The notes beneath the pieces are model-generated. The model was not told the origin of the DNA. It saw only the letters and a list, made by a program, of their open reading frames with translations, and did no database searches. This document shows, in pieces, positions 40,036 through 53,100 of a stretch of DNA of 64,000 nucleotides; the first letter of the stretch is position 1; every line of letters starts with the position of its first letter. Position numbers and translations under genes: made by a program. This DNA is from Pseudo-nitzschia pungens (lineage: Eukaryota; Bacillariophyta; Bacillariophyceae; Bacillariales; Bacillariaceae): assembly GCA_037355855.1 (NCBI GenBank), contig CM074759.1:8122001-8186000 (forward strand). Direction: 5' to 3'.

Positions 40036-41385
40036 TGTGGTTTTTGTTTGGGTAATTACGCACTGTGTGCGGATTGCTTGCTTTCTCTGTCTGCTCGGGA
40101 CCTGTTGCTGTCTGCTGTCTGCTGTCTGCTGTCTGCTTCTTGCTTTTTGTCGATTTTAAAATCTTACCATTCGATCGCGTCCGTCCAGACTTCTGATGTT
40201 GCGTGTAAGGTTAAGATTACCGGTAAGATTACTCTATCCGTATTTTTGCGAAGAACTACCGTACTCCGACGAATAAGAGAGAAGAATACCTACCAATGAA
40301 CAACGCACAGACACTCGATTCATGACTCACTGATTCATTCCCGAGTATCAGTCATCCTTGAAGTTCTGATACAATTCCGACCGCAATTAGTGGAGTTGTA
40401 AAAATTGGAATTGCATTGTAACATTTTTAGAACGTACAGTAACCGTAGCTCTTAGTTCGGCAGAACTGGGGGTCTAGGGGTGGAGAAAAGTGAAAAAGTC
40501 GTCAAAAAAAGTTTTTTGTGGTAGGGTTCTACGAGAAAGTGAACTGTTAAAACCTAGTGAAAAACACTTAATTCTGTGGAAGCCATTAAAAATAATCACA
40601 AATGAGGTATGGCATTTTAAAATTATAATTTAGCATGTTGTAATCGGTAAAGACAGTTATTTCAGTTGAACATTACGGGCACTTACAACTCCACACGCTT
40701 ACCGGAGGCGCCAATCATCTGAAATACCGGTACAAGTTGACAAACCTGTTGGAAAATAATATTAATGTCGAATGAATGATCAAGAATGACAAAAATACAA
40801 TTGATGGTTAAAAATATGATTGATGGAAATTGTCATCGATTTGGCATGTGAACAACCAACCATTCACTTTCTAATTTAATACAATTAGTACATCGGATTT
40901 TATGTTACGAGAAATTGTAGGCTTGTTTACGAGAAATTGTAGGCTTGTTTACGTGAAATTTACAAGAAAACCGCCTCCACAATGCAGTGGGTACCGGTTA
41001 AGTGAAAGTTTTCGCAACCCAAATGGTTGCAATACGAAAAGCGGTGTAGCGTGGGTCAAGCCCAAAACAAAACGATAATTGATAATTATTGTAGTTAATT
41101 AGCTAATTTTTTTCTTTGACGCAATGCCTTCGTTTTTTGTGCAAGAAGGTGATTAAATTTACAATGATTGTTCTTGTGAGTTTTAGCGGGGAAATGAGAT
41201 CGACCTCACGATGAGGGTTATTCATCGATCGAGAGCGTGATGATCGGTCCTTCATCAAGAAATCTTGTAGGAAATCCAGCGTTTTGTTATGTTGCTCGAT
41301 GATGTATATGTGCAGTAGTGTGTTGCAATCACATCAAAACGAGACCATGGATGGCCGATAGAGAGATGAACTGATCTTCTAGCTT
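40036..41385. other. AT-rich intergenic DNA
   Basis: No gene supported. GTAAGGTTAAGATTACCGGTAAGATTAC lies near 40205-40232. ACGAGAAATTGTAGGCTTGTTT is tandemly duplicated at about 40909-40954. CTGTCTGCTGT and related repeats lie at 40106-40140. Confidence 0.5.
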
Positions 41386-41847
41386 TTAGACGAGCAGTGA
41401 CCCAGCACATTCGAGAGCCTTCTGGATGATGTCGCTCGTCGCCTCGACCTCGGCATGGCGAATGGGAAGTTCTGGTGGTCGGTGGCCATCAAGATGGCAT
41501 CGGGACAACTTGCTAGACCAGCGATTACCCAACGCTTCTGATAAGCAAGGCAGTTGCAAGGGTGCCCCTGCTTTGCGTACAGATACCATTGAGTTTCTTG
41601 ACTGCGATTGTTGCCTGTCCGCTTTGTAGGGGGAACGAGTCAATCGAGAGGGTGCAGAAACGAGGTAAACCAACTCGGTTTCGCACTTTTTACTGGATCT
41701 GATCCGAGACTTGCAACGAGCGCCCTGCTTACCTGCGTCTTCCATCGGGGCGCTTTCTTCAATTGCAAACACCTCAACGTGCTTGCGGAATCGCACTCTC
41801 TTTTCGGTCGAAAAAGATCGAATGGTCGGATTTGCGTGAGAGTTCAT
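41386..41847 (-). CDS. Small basic hypothetical protein with an RVxF-type motif
   Basis: 153 residues from ATG 41847 (MNSHANPTIRSFSTE). Near the N-terminus, KRVRF (residues 16-20) followed by RKHVEVFAIEES fits the RVxF docking consensus for protein phosphatase 1. The C-terminal half is Arg/Ser-rich and then acidic (EVEATSDIIQKALECAG). I recognise no enzyme domain. Similar short 'VRF...V' proteins occur in diatoms, but a functional link to PP1 is inference. It stands alone in a gene-poor stretch. Confidence 0.5.
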   Translation of the reverse strand: MNSHANPTIRSFSTEKRVRFRKHVEVFAIEESAPMEDAGKQGARCKSRIRSSKKCETELVYLVSAPSRLTRSPYKADRQQSQSRNSMVSVRKAGAPLQLPCLSEALGNRWSSKLSRCHLDGHRPPELPIRHAEVEATSDIIQKALECAGSLLV

Positions 41848-42480
41848 GTTTTGTAATTTTTTTAGAATGCGTGGTTTTAGAGGTAGGCACTTTTGGAATG
41901 TAAATGGCACGTTTTGTAATTTATGGTTCGAGAGAATAAGCTTTCGAACTTTCGAAATTTACTGTGCTGTGGCAGATAAGAGAGGTAAGAGATTATATTG
42001 TTTCAATCTGGACTGCGAAATTGTGAAGTAAGATTCGACCTCGAACGCGAAGAGAACATTGTTGAACAATTTTGACAGCTTCCGAACCCATTTTTCATCC
42101 AAAGACATCCATTTGGCATGGCAGCTGTTTTGAAGTGTGCAAAGTCTCTACGTGTAAGAATTAGTCCAGATTTATTAAGTAAGGTTCGTTGCCCATCTGA
42201 TTGGGGAAAGCAATTACCGAAAAGAACAACTGACACATCAACAATGAAGACAGTTCGTATTCTTCTTCTTATAATGCAATAAATATGGCCATATGCAGAT
42301 TGTCATCTTTCATTTTTTTTAAATAGCTTTTTGCATTATCAAGAAGTAAAATTGTCCCGATGAATCACCTGTATCATGTTGACGGTAAGATCAGTAGAAG
42401 ATATAATTTAAATACGTTGTACTGGTACAGGTGAGTTGAAGTACGTCAGTTCGCCAATGAGAAACACTAAACAGATTAAG

Positions 42481-42560
42481 TTCTTATCAGCTGTCCCCGG
42501 GTTCTAAGTCCCCGACGGTACTAATTTCTACTGAAACCCGGGGATAGGAATTCTGTAGTA
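42481..42560. mobile_element. MITE-like repeat, copy 1 (left end truncated)
   Basis: TTCTTATCAGCTGTCCCC at the left and GGGGATAGGAATTCTGTAGTA at the right are imperfect inverted ends around TCTA-GTCCCCGAC and TACTAATTTCTACTGAAAC. It matches 54301-54395 over most of its length but lacks the outer TACTACAAAA. Confidence 0.75.
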
Positions 42561-42662
42561 AGGTTACGGTATATAAATTTTAAGTTGACCAATATTGCCA
42601 TCGCGCCACTAACATGTGAAGATTGATAAGCAACAGCATTGTGATGCAATCACTAGTACTGG

Positions 42663-42733
42663 TACTACAAAATTCCTATCAGCTCTCCCCGGGTTAAAAG
42701 CTCTCCCCGGGTTCTATACATCCCCAACTATGT
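42663..42733. mobile_element. MITE-like repeat, copy 2 (left half only)
   Basis: Begins TACTACAAAATTCCTATCAG as in the full copy, then duplicates AGCTCTCCCCGGGTT, then continues TCTATACATCCCCAACTA. The right inverted end is missing. Confidence 0.65.
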
Positions 42734-43229
42734 CTGTTAACTGTTTTTCGAGGTAAGCCTAATAATCGGTATATTGGTCATTTTTAGACCTTTTTGACCC
42801 TGTACCTCTATTTTTTCTTTGGTAAAACTATTAACAACCCCGGGTTTTTTTATCAATTCCGACCATAATTTTAGTAATTCCTGCGAAATGCTGTTGTGCT
42901 CATGAAGCTCCGGCGATCGAATATGGTGCAGTAAATCAGTCTGCTGTTGATGCTTTGTTTATCTACCTGTTGTGGTGATGAGCTTGGTAGTTGGGATGAT
43001 GCTCATAACCTGCGAAATGCTGTTGTGCTCCTATTGACGTTAAACGCATGTATTACAATAAGAGTGAGGTTATTCACTAGTTGCTAGGGATTCATTCTCA
43101 CAATTCCAACCCTTAGTACCTTTTTTTTAAGGTCGAAAAGTCAATTTTTACCTACCAAAATTTCGTGGTTACGGTCAATTGCTATGCTATCGTACTAGAA
43201 TCTAAGGTTTACTGCTTGTTCTTTCCTAG

Positions 43230-43900
43230 TTCACTACTACTACTACTACTAGCTAGCAGCAGCAGATTATGCAGATGTCTTGTTCTTCTTGTGCTTGCCA
43301 CGACTTGGGGGATGGAATAAATGGTTGGCACTAGTAGCAGTACTACTAGTATTAGTAGTAGTACTACTAGCATTTACTACTAGTACTAGAATCACACACC
43401 AGGATACCTTTCTTTATCTTTACTGATGATATTCACTTGTTGTTCATGAATGAGGAGCTTTGATGCCCATCTTCTTCTTGCTTGCTTTTTTATTGAATGG
43501 AAGTTGTTATTTTCACTACTTCTTCTGTGGATTCTTGTGCGGCAGCGTCTCTTTGATACCACCACCACAAGAAGCAACCTCCAACCAAGGATGAATCTTG
43601 TCTGCTGCTGGTCACTCAGCAGTAGTACTACTACTAGTAGTACTACAAGTACTCCCAGTGCCAGCATAGCTAGTAGTAGTGTTTTTGATTGTTATCAATC
43701 TAGATTCTTAGTATTTCACCAAAACATACAGAGTTCTATTCAGTGAAACAACTCAATAGTAGTACTATGTGTACTAGTAGTAGAAGCGGCAAGAATGAAT
43801 CTGCTTATCGCTCAAAGTAACATCAACAAGGAGTCACCAAAATTGAATACCTAGTACTACTACTACTAGTACTACTACTACTAGTAGCACCTACTAGCAG
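43230..43900. repeat. ACT/AGT trinucleotide microsatellite cluster
   Basis: Runs of CTACTACTACTACTACTAG (43232-43252), AGTACTACTAG (43340-43390), AGTAGTACTACTACTAG (43618-43650) and ACTACTACTACTAGTACTAC (43855-43890). The runs are self-complementary between ACT and AGT arms and can fold. Similar clusters occur at 12825-12895, 17770-17830, 25040-25160 and 61975-61995. Confidence 0.8.
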
Positions 43901-44379
43901 TTGGGTATCCTACTACACCTGCTGGTCGTTTGCGATGTTGTCGTCGAAACTAATCAGGATCTACACACTTGCTTTTTCTGCTACACTTTGTTGAATATGT
44001 ATCATGCGTTGTTGTATAACTGACTTGAACATAGTACTAACTACCCGTATAATCATACTACTTTAGGAATACCATCGTCATGCAATGATCTGTTGTAATG
44101 AATTTCGTTTAAATGATAATTTGAAAGTCTAAAATCTAGAAGTCGATGAAGTCACGGTCCACTCCTCTCGTTGGTGCAAGAAGACATGACCTTGATCCAG
44201 AGGACACTTTCCACCGCCCCAATTACTGTTCGAGTATTTTTGCAACGATGTGTGCGCATGCGTATTAGTAGTAGTACTACTATTCATAGTACTAGTACGT
44301 CGTACTGTGAAAACTGCAGGAATACTACAACGCATCCGAGTTCGTCCGGATCGGTCTCGTGACTAGTACTACCGTACTA

Positions 44380-47300
44380 CTACTGGTGACAGGAGTCGCT
44401 CCGCTTGACGAGCGCCGATCGCAGATCCCGAATGATGGTGTCGTTGCAAGGCACGGGTTTTTTCCAGACCATGTCCGCCCCCGCGTCGAAAAACTGGGCC
44501 CCAATGTCGTTTCCGGAGCAGCCCACAATGACCGAGTCGATCCGCATCCGGCGCATGGCAAAGACCACGTCCGTTCCCACCATGACGCCGCCGGCCTCTT
44601 CCATGAACTGGTCCACGATCATGACGTCGAATCGGTTCCTACCACAGATCAGCAGGGCCTCTTCCCCCGTGGCGGCCTCCTGGATCGTGGCATTGGGTGC
44701 GATCCCCTTCTTGATGCGCCGCGCCAGCATCTTCCGGTTCATCTTGATGTCGTCGATGACCAGAACCGAGATGGCCTCGCGGATGACCTCCGTCTTTTGG
44801 GGGGCGATGATTTCCGGCGGATTGCACGGCGGCAGGGCCATGAGGACGATGCAGGTGGTCCCGGCCTTGACGGATGGGTCGCTGTCGAACCGGATGGATC
44901 CCCCGATCAGCTCGACAATGTGCTTGGCAATGGCGAGGCCAAGGCCGGTTCCCGGAGCCCCACCGCGCTGAACGAATCTCTGAAAGAGCTTGGGTTGTTC
45001 GCTGGTCGGGATTCCGGGTCCCGTGTCCTCACAGACGAATCGGAGGTGCTGACCCTCCCACTCGATGGAGATCCGAATGTGTCCCGCAACGGTGTACTTG
45101 ATGGCGTTGGAGACAACGTTGGTCAGCACCTGCTCTATGCGGTGGGAGTCACCAATCACCCAGTCCTTGTCGTTCGTTACATTGATGAACTTGGAAAAGT
45201 CGACCCCGCTCCGGACGCTTGGCAAGAGCATCTTGTGTACGGTGTGCAAGAGGTTGCGGATCGACAGTGGCGTCCGGGCGAGCCGCATCTTGCCCTCCTC
45301 CATCTTGCGGACGTCCAGCAAGTTGTTCATGATTGACGCCATGAACCCCGTGCACTTTTGCATGCCGGACACCAGGCTCTGGGCCGTTTCGGGGAGGTTG
45401 TTGGGCATGGCGGCCAGGGCAGAGTCAATGGCTCCCAGCGGATTCCGGAGCTCGTGCGCAAAGTAGGCGGTCATGTTCCGCTCCGTCTCGACCTTTGCCT
45501 CCTGCGAGGCGCGAAGGGTTTGCATCTCGCGCAGGGCCATGGCGTGCTTGCGGTCTTCCGTGACGTCCTGGGCGACGCCGACCACTCCAATCACTTTGGC
45601 GTCCGGATCCCTCCGGGTCGTGGCATTGACCAGGAGTACCACCGGTTCTCCCGATTTGGAGGTGACCTCCACCTCGTAGTTGGAGGTTTCGTTTCCGGCC
45701 AGGGCTGCTTCCAGAATCTCCCACACCTTTTCTCTCATCGAGGTGGCGATGAACGTGTCGACGAGGGGCTTGCGAAAGGCTTCCTCCCTACCGAATCCGG
45801 TGAGGTCGGCCATGCACCGGTTCCACTCGTTGACGGTTCCGTGCACGTCGATCCCGAACATGGGAGCGTTGGCTGTGTCAATGAGCTGTCGGAGTTCCAG
45901 TGCCATGTTGGTCACGGCCCGGTCACGCTGTACGGCCTCGGTGACGTCCTGGGCGATGAGGACGACGCCGACCACCGCGTTGTTCATGTCGCACTGGGGC
46001 GTGATGTTGACCAGAAGGTGGCGTATTTGCTTGGACTGCGTGAGAAACTCGAGCTCGTAGTTGGAGGTTCCCTTTCCGTGCTTGAGGGCGTCCCTCAGGA
46101 TGCATCGGACCGAGTCCTGGATGTCGGGGAAGATGAAAGTGTCCACCAAGAGGCAGCCGAAGGCATCCTCCTTCCGGTATCCGGTGATCTCGGCGGTCTT
46201 GTCGTTCCATTCATTGACGTATCTGTAGATTTGTGCAGAAGGTTGCGAAAAAACGAGAAACAAACGATACAGATAGAAAGAGAACTGGTGAGCGCTAATT
46301 CTGGGTTCCAAATACACACACAGCGTTCCAATCCATCTCTCTCGTCCCGCATTACGGGTTAGCAGAAAGTACGACGCAAGGCAAGGCAAGGCATCACATC
46401 ACATCACATCACAACGCACCCCTTGGCATCGATCCCGAAAATCGGTGCATTGGCTGTATCGATGAGCTTCCGGAGCTCGTTGGCCTTGGCCCTGATGGTA
46501 AAGAAATCCGTAAAGCAGGGGGTCGTGTCGAGGGCCACAACAAAGGCGCCGACCACCTCCTTTCCCCCGGAATCGTACCGCGGCGAGATGCTGGCGACCA
46601 GGTGCCGGAAATCGCCCCGCTTGTTGGGAGGTGATTCTTTGCTCGAGTCGTTGCTGGTTTGGATGGTTTCGGAGCAGGAGTAGTCCTCATCGTTCTCGCT
46701 GCTGCTGCTGCTGGAGTCCTTCTGCGGATCTATTTGTGGCGTGTCTACCGTGTCGCAGCAAAATGCATTGCGAAGGCGCTGTTGCTGTTGCTGCTGCGGA
46801 GATGATCGGTGGATCCCGAGATGCACCAGGGGAGTGGATCGTCCCCCCAATGCTTTGGACAGGAGTGGCCCGAGTTCCTCCCCCCGGACGCAAGCAATGG
46901 TCGCGTGCCCCTGGGAAAGGACCGACGCCAAAGTCTCGTCCGAAAACGACAGCCCCCGTGCCGTCTCGGTATCAATCCCCGTGAGCTGCGCGATGCGGTG
47001 GTTCCATTCGTTGATGATTCCGGATCGATCAACGCCAAAGACAACGGCATCGACCGTGTCGACGAGTGTCCCCTGCTTGCTCTCGTTGTTGTTGTTGTTG
47101 TTAATGTTGTTGTTGGTCGAACTATCTTCGAACAGAGAATCCCGTGTTGCTTTCGTCCTTCTGGTAGTTATTGTTGTTGTGGTTGCAGAAGAAGAAGAAT
47201 TGGGGGTAGTGGTTGCTTCTGATTCTGATTCTGCTTCGTCCAAAAATCCCTGCTTCCTCGGGTGGCAGGCACCGGTCGTTGTCTCGGTTTGCTCCGCTTG

Positions 47301-48105
47301 GGAAACCAAGGGTGTTTGTTCGGCAATGGATACGTGCCGGGCGAGATCGATCGGATCGGCCGCCGCGGTCAACGACGAAAGGCTGCTGGTGGTGCTGCCG
47401 CCGTCTTGCTCCGGAAAATCCATCGCGGGGCTGCAGACCAACACGACACCGGTGACGATCCTCGGCTTCGTGGCATCTCCATTTTCATTTCCAATTTCAT
47501 TTTCATTTTCATTTTCATCGCGATTGCAATCGAATTGCGGCAGCAGATCGACGGAGAACGGAGGCATTGTGTGTGCCGAGCCGAGTAGTTGGGTGCAAGA
47601 ACCAACCGAGGAATCGTCAAGAGGTCGTTTCGATTCCTGCTCGTTTCTCGTTAGTGGGGGTATTGTGGATATCGTTGATGCTGATGTTGATATCGTTGAC
47701 GATGAAGTTGAAGTTGAAGTTGATGTTGGCGAGATTGGAGTCACTAAAAGATTCGGTACGGCTTGTCCGGTGCGGATCACTTCCTCGAGAACGTTTTGAA
47801 ACGGACCGGATCGGGACAATGAAGAAGGAGCGATTCCGTAGCGAGAGGATGGGAAGAGACGCCCAAACTCCAGTCCGATGCACGCCGGATTGCTGTTAGT
47901 GCTAGTGCTAGTGCTAGTGCATCTGCTGTTGTTGTTGTTGTTGTTTTTGTTGTTGTTGTTGTTGTTGTTGTTGTTGCTTTTGCTATCATCGGCTTGCGGC
48001 GCGGTCGCCCCCGTGACCAACGCCGCCGATTCGTTCCAGAGATTGATTCGCTGTCTCGCGTCTACCCCAAAGACAGCGACTCGCGGTGGAAGAATTGTTG
48101 GTTGG

Positions 48106-48140
<35 letters not shown>

Positions 48141-48509
48141 CAGATCGACAACGAACCCCGATTTTGCTTCTCGGTTTCCGACACGGGAAGGAGCGCAAAT
48201 CCCGGCGCGATGGTTGCCGCGGAGGAAGAGTTCCTTGCCACTCTTTGTGCAGGGTCTAATGGTAGCGACTGTTTCGCTATTGTTCATAGGTGGGAAGGAA
48301 CGATCGGACTCGAGTTCCAGGGTCGGATTACTAGTTCTAGTTCTAGTTCTAGTTCTTGCACCATTGCTGCTGCTGCTTCTGCTGCTGCTAATGATGCCGC
48401 TGCTGTTGCAAAGAATACGGGAAAGCTTTCTCTTTCGTATCGAGGATCCGGTGGTGCTGCGGGGCGTGCACTCGGCGATCGTTGTGGATGTTGTGGTTTG
48501 GATCGTCAT
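44380..48509 (-). CDS. Hybrid histidine kinase with four PAS domains and a receiver
   Basis: Two exons, 48509-46420 and 46222-44380 (intron 46223-46419, GTGCGT...CTACAG), 1310 residues. PAS-type sensors: VFGVDARQRINLWNESAALV, VVFGVDRSGIINEWNHRIAQLTG, PIFGIDAKG/YVNEWNDKTAEITG (split by the intron) and PMFGIDVHGTVNEWNRCMADLTG. HisKA phospho-acceptor His is in AYFAHELRNPLGAI. The HATPase has NVVSNAIKYT, EDTGPGI and GTGLGLA. The receiver has IDDIKMN, phospho-Asp in VMIVDQFM, Ser in VGCSGN and Lys in WKKPVP. No HPt and no membrane segment, so it is likely a soluble cytoplasmic sensor needing a separate HPt partner. None of the PAS domains shows the LOV cysteine motif. Runs of Asn (GTT repeats near 47930-47975), Thr-Ser and Glu-Asn lie between PAS domains. 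ATG 48509 is the first Met; the frame stays open to 48593. Confidence 0.93.
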
Positions 48510-50103
48510 GGTTTCGATCCGGGGTTGTGTTTCACAATCGAATTGTTCTTCGGAGTGTATTATTGGTTTCGCGGGTTCCGTAGATTTTCGCAATTCGCAA
48601 AATCAATTCCTTAGTTAATTTTAGTTAATCAACAAAATCAATCGATTCGAGCGAGGTGAATGGAATGTCGTCGGGAACCGCAGGCAAGTGACGGTGGTGG
48701 TTTTCCGAGCAGCGAAGCTTGGTCGTGCAACCGCTTCGAGCAACGGCGAGTTGTCTCGAAATCGAAATCGGGCAATGGGTGGGCGAAAGGGATGGTACGG
48801 TAACTTACTGGTACCATACCATACAAGAGCAACACACCGAGGATTTTCGTTTCCCTGCAGAATGGTTATGCTCGATGCGTCCCGCAGAAGGTTGCGATGG
48901 GGAGGGAGTTGCGGCGTCGACTTCAAGATGCATTCTCAAGATGCAAGACACTTTCCATGGCGCGTCGCGATCAACCGTGCGGGTTTTTCACGGGAAGTTT
49001 TCGGTGAATCGACCAAGACCCCCCCACACGTGATGTTTTCTCACTCGGATCCTCGGAATTTACTTATGCAAATCCGTTCTTCTGCACAATGCATAAGTGA
49101 AAAGTGAGGAATTTTATCACCGATTGCACGCGAGATAGGAGGTTAAGTCATTCTTCTCCGCGACGGTGACACACAAGGCAACATTCGGTGATTAGTTTAA
49201 TTTTTAGATAAAGATACATTAAATCAATCACAGTGGCTCCGGACCAACTTCAATCAATAGAATATTTTCAAAGTGAGTGAGTTGGCATTGAACTTCAATC
49301 TTGTGAGGATCACAATATTGCTTCCAAAGAACAATTTCCAGAGAGCTGGTTTCAAACCTACAGTACGTACTAATAACTTACCCGTACCTGCTGGTTGATC
49401 TGGTACGGAATCAAATTGCTCATCAAAAAATATCATAGACGCGTTTAACGTTATTATTATTCCCGGCTCATTATTTACAGTAGATCTTAATTAAACAGTA
49501 ATTAATATGTTCGTCCTGCTACTTCTTAGTACACGTTCGTACGTGCGTAGTCATTCTGATTCATTCACACTTCCGACGATAGCATAGTACGGTCGGGTAC
49601 AGGTAATCTTACTTGGACACCATTTTTCCAATCCGCTACCAAAAACATGAAGACGCTGTGTTGCGTTCCGTCTTGTCCATCACCTTCTGTAGAAGTCGCG
49701 TACACATATTCATACGTACAGGAACAGCAATGAAATACGCTCCAAATTCTTCTCTAACGATGTCGTCTACGTAAGATGGAGTCTCGGTTTCCATTCCCTC
49801 GACAGCTGCACCGGGACCGGATCATTCTTCTGACACGGTAACTTACCGGTAGGTAACAACATCCGATACCGCGAACAAACGATGATTTTAGTCCAATCCC
49901 GAAACACTATTTTTTAAGGCACTTCTATTTGGACGTGCGTAAGCACGCACGTCCTTTCCGTGAAATCGCGTTCGCTCGTTGTTGATTGACATTGTATCTC
50001 ACTACCTGGTACACGCACGAAGTACTGTAGATAATATAGTTGCAATCATTGGTATTGTTATGGTTGACTTCACAAAATAATAATAATAATATCATTCTCA
50101 TTA
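48510..50103. other. Intergenic DNA
   Basis: Apart from the small ORF at 49636-49794 I see no gene. GGTAATCTTAC (about 49604-49614) and GGTAACTTACCGGTAGGTAAC (about 49838-49858) repeat the intergenic palindrome words. ATAATAATAATAATATC lies near 50078-50094. Confidence 0.5.
49636..49794 (-). CDS. Small ORF, 52 aa, unrecognised
   Basis: ATG 49794 to TAG 49636-49638: METETPSYVDDIVREEFGAY ... CTRLLQKVMDKTERN. Its amino-acid composition and lack of low complexity are protein-like, unlike neighbouring DNA. No family recognised; it may be the remnant or terminal exon of a larger gene. Confidence 0.3.
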   Translation of the reverse strand: METETPSYVDDIVREEFGAYFIAVPVRMNMCTRLLQKVMDKTERNTASSCFW

Positions 50104-53100
50104 TCATTCGTTGTTGCTTGTCCCCTCTGCCAGAAGCATCTGGACGTCGTTGTACAAGTCGTCGGCGTGTTCCATTCGCGCGGCTTCCAACACGTCCACC
50201 AGCGTCGATTGCCGGAGCCTAATCGCTTGCGTTTGCGTTTGCATCAGCGTGTGCGTGTGCGTGTGCGTGAACGGTTCGTCCGCGCCGCCCCCGAGGACGT
50301 CCGAAACATACTCGACGCAGTCCCGGCTCCTCCCGAGGCTCTTGTACGCCCGGACCAACGACTCGGCAAAGGTGGGGTCGCAGCGGATGGGCGATCCTTC
50401 CGTGGCGCGAAGGACGTCCCCCAGCAGGGCGGCCCAGTCCTCCTCCGACCGGGGGACTTGTTCGTATCCGTCCGTGGTTTCCAGGCCCAGGGAATCGTGA
50501 TTGCTTGCACCGGACACAATGGCCCGCACCACGTCGTTCTTGGGGCGCATCCCGTTGGCCTTTTCCAAGCGGAATTCCTTGATGGCCAGGTTCACCTCGT
50601 CGAGGGGGGCCCGTTGCTCGTCGTTCCACCACATGAGCAGGCGGGCGTGATAAAAGCCCAGCTGCCGCTTGAGCGACCAGTACTTGGTGGTGGTCCATCG
50701 CTTCGAATCGAGACCGACGCCCGAGGCGCAATCGTCGACAATGGCCCGCAGGATTCGGAGCCGGTTCTCGACCCGGGTCGAAGTGACGGCCACCATGGCG
50801 AGCATGGCAAGTTCCTCCGAGGAATGCCCCTCCTCTGTGGCGTTCCGGTAGAGATCGATGAGATCGGTCCAGTCCTTGGCCCTGGACAAGTGCCGTCCGA
50901 CCGTAACGTACGAGTCCGCGCTTTTCGCACCGGGGTCCAGAATCTCAAAGACCCGGACCGCATCGCTTCCTCTCCCGTCCGCAATCATCGCCGTCAGACC
51001 CGCCGAGATGGTCTTCCTCCATTCTTCCAGATCGTCCTCGGAGTGTTTCTCCAGCACCGCTTCGAAGAGTTCGATCGCCGTGTCGAAATCGCGGATCCAA
51101 CGGCACGCCAGAATCGTTTCCGCCGTCACGGAATCGTCGTAGAGTCCCGCGGAACGCAACGGACCACTCGCCGGTGCCGGTTTCGCGTTAGAAAATGGTT
51201 GATCTTGTTGTCGTTGCTGCTGCTGCTGCAGCTGCTTCGGCTGGGAGAACACGCAATCTTCCATCCACTCGAGGAGGTACAGAGCAAGTTCGGGTTGGTG
51301 CGCACTCGTGCAGGAATTCATGGCTCGCGCCAATAGTTCTTCGATTGATCCGCGTCGATGCCCGTCCAAAACGTCCTTGCTGTATTTGCTGCTTTCCTGG
51401 TCTCGGGTTTCACGCTTGAGCTTTCGAACGAGCCTGCCCGCGGTCAGCAATCGATCGATGTGGCGGTGGGCACTCGTCCAGGCGTTCCCCAACACCGCCG
51501 TTCCGCTGCGCTCGTGGTTCATCGATGCGTATCGGTAGACGGCCGCAGCTGCAGTTGCAGCTGCGGCGGAAGCACCCGCGTTCTCGTGATCGCGATCGGT
51601 TTCTCCGGCCGATCCTTCCGTCGTCATTCGTTCGTACAGGCGCATCGCGTTTTCGGGACACCGGAGACCGCACAAGGCTACCATGCCGGCCGTCAGTATC
51701 TCACATTCCTGGTCCATTGGGTGGTTCGGATGCGCCGCTCGTAGTTCGAACAGCATCTGCGCGATTCCTTCGTCCGGGGACAAATCATGATCGTCGGAGA
51801 GCCCATCCCCGGGCAGAGATGGGAGGAGGTGCCGACGGAACAACTGGAGCGCAAACAGGGACATTCCGAAATTGGACGACCGGTTGCAGTTTCTCATGAT
51901 GGACGCCAGAACGCTCCCCAGTTCCGGGAGGACGCTGTCGCGGCCACCGTTCCAATCGTCGATCTGGTCCCGCTCGGCGATCCGCAGCCACGATCCGGGA
52001 ACTACCCACGGCGCCAATGGGTTGGTGCCCGGGTCCGTTTCGTTCTCTTCTTCCTCGATGAGAATCCTAAGGATCGACAGGGCTGTCCTCCAGTCCTTGT
52101 CCCGTTCGCAGGCCTCCGCGACGCCCAGCAGAGCTTCCCCGCTGATCGTGACGCCTTCCTCTCGACCCTGTCGAAAGAGCTCCAGTGCCAGGCGAGAATC
52201 GTACTGCTTATTGTCTTCTTCGTCGTCTTCGTCGCCGTCGTCCTCTTTTGGGTCTAGCTCTGCCCCGCCGATCACCTGCAGGGCCAGATCCCGACAGAGC
52301 GGATCCATCAGATCCCGGGCTCCGCCCCACTGCCATTCTTCCTCGAGATTGGCGGCCGCCGCCAGGGACGGGGACAGGATCCCCTCGCGCTTGAGAATCT
52401 CCAGGCCGGCTCCGTAGTCCCCCCCGAGGCAGCAGGCCCGGAGACAGGCCGCCACCAGCGGTCTTCCGTAGTCCTTGGACAGGACCGTGGACTGCCGGTA
52501 GTCCTCGAGCTCGATCGAGGCGCCCGCGTGGCCGAGAGCGTTGCCGGCCGCCAGCACGTACCCGGTCTGGTCCGACGGGGAGACCATGACGAGCCGCTGA
52601 ACGGCGTCCATGACGTGTTCGGCCACCATGGACGGGCCCGCCGCCGATTCCGTTGGGTCGCTGTCGTCGGGGTTTGTCGGGAGAGCGCCGCGTGCTTTCT
52701 CCTCGTCGAGGCAGCGCATGGCGAGAGCGTACAAGCCAAGCGGATTTTCGATCGACAGGCTCACCGGGGGACCACCGGCATTCGGATCGATCTGTTTTTC
52801 GAACAGCCGGGAAGCGACCCTCCAGTCTCCCACGTTGCAGCACGCTGCAATGGCCCGCTCGTAGTGACGGTGGCCGACGTCGAGGTTCCAGTCGACCTCC
52901 AGAACCCTCAGGACGGATCCCACAAACTCGGCCACGTCCGGCGGAAGGCTTTCGGAAGGACGAGTTCCGGAGAAGGGATCCTGCTGGCTACAGACGTACA
53001 GGACGCACTCGACCAGCTGGGACAATTCCTTTCCGTGCTTGCGCGATGGGGACAGGCGGCCTTCCCGAACCATTTGGACGAGTGTCTCGAAATAGTCCTT

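Larger units (their letters stand above)
41848..44379. other. AT-rich gene-poor stretch
   Basis: No gene supported. It contains two MITE-like sequences, a 22-bp direct repeat (CCTGCGAAATGCTGTTGTGC at 42880 and 43009) and ACT/AGT microsatellites. Confidence 0.5.
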
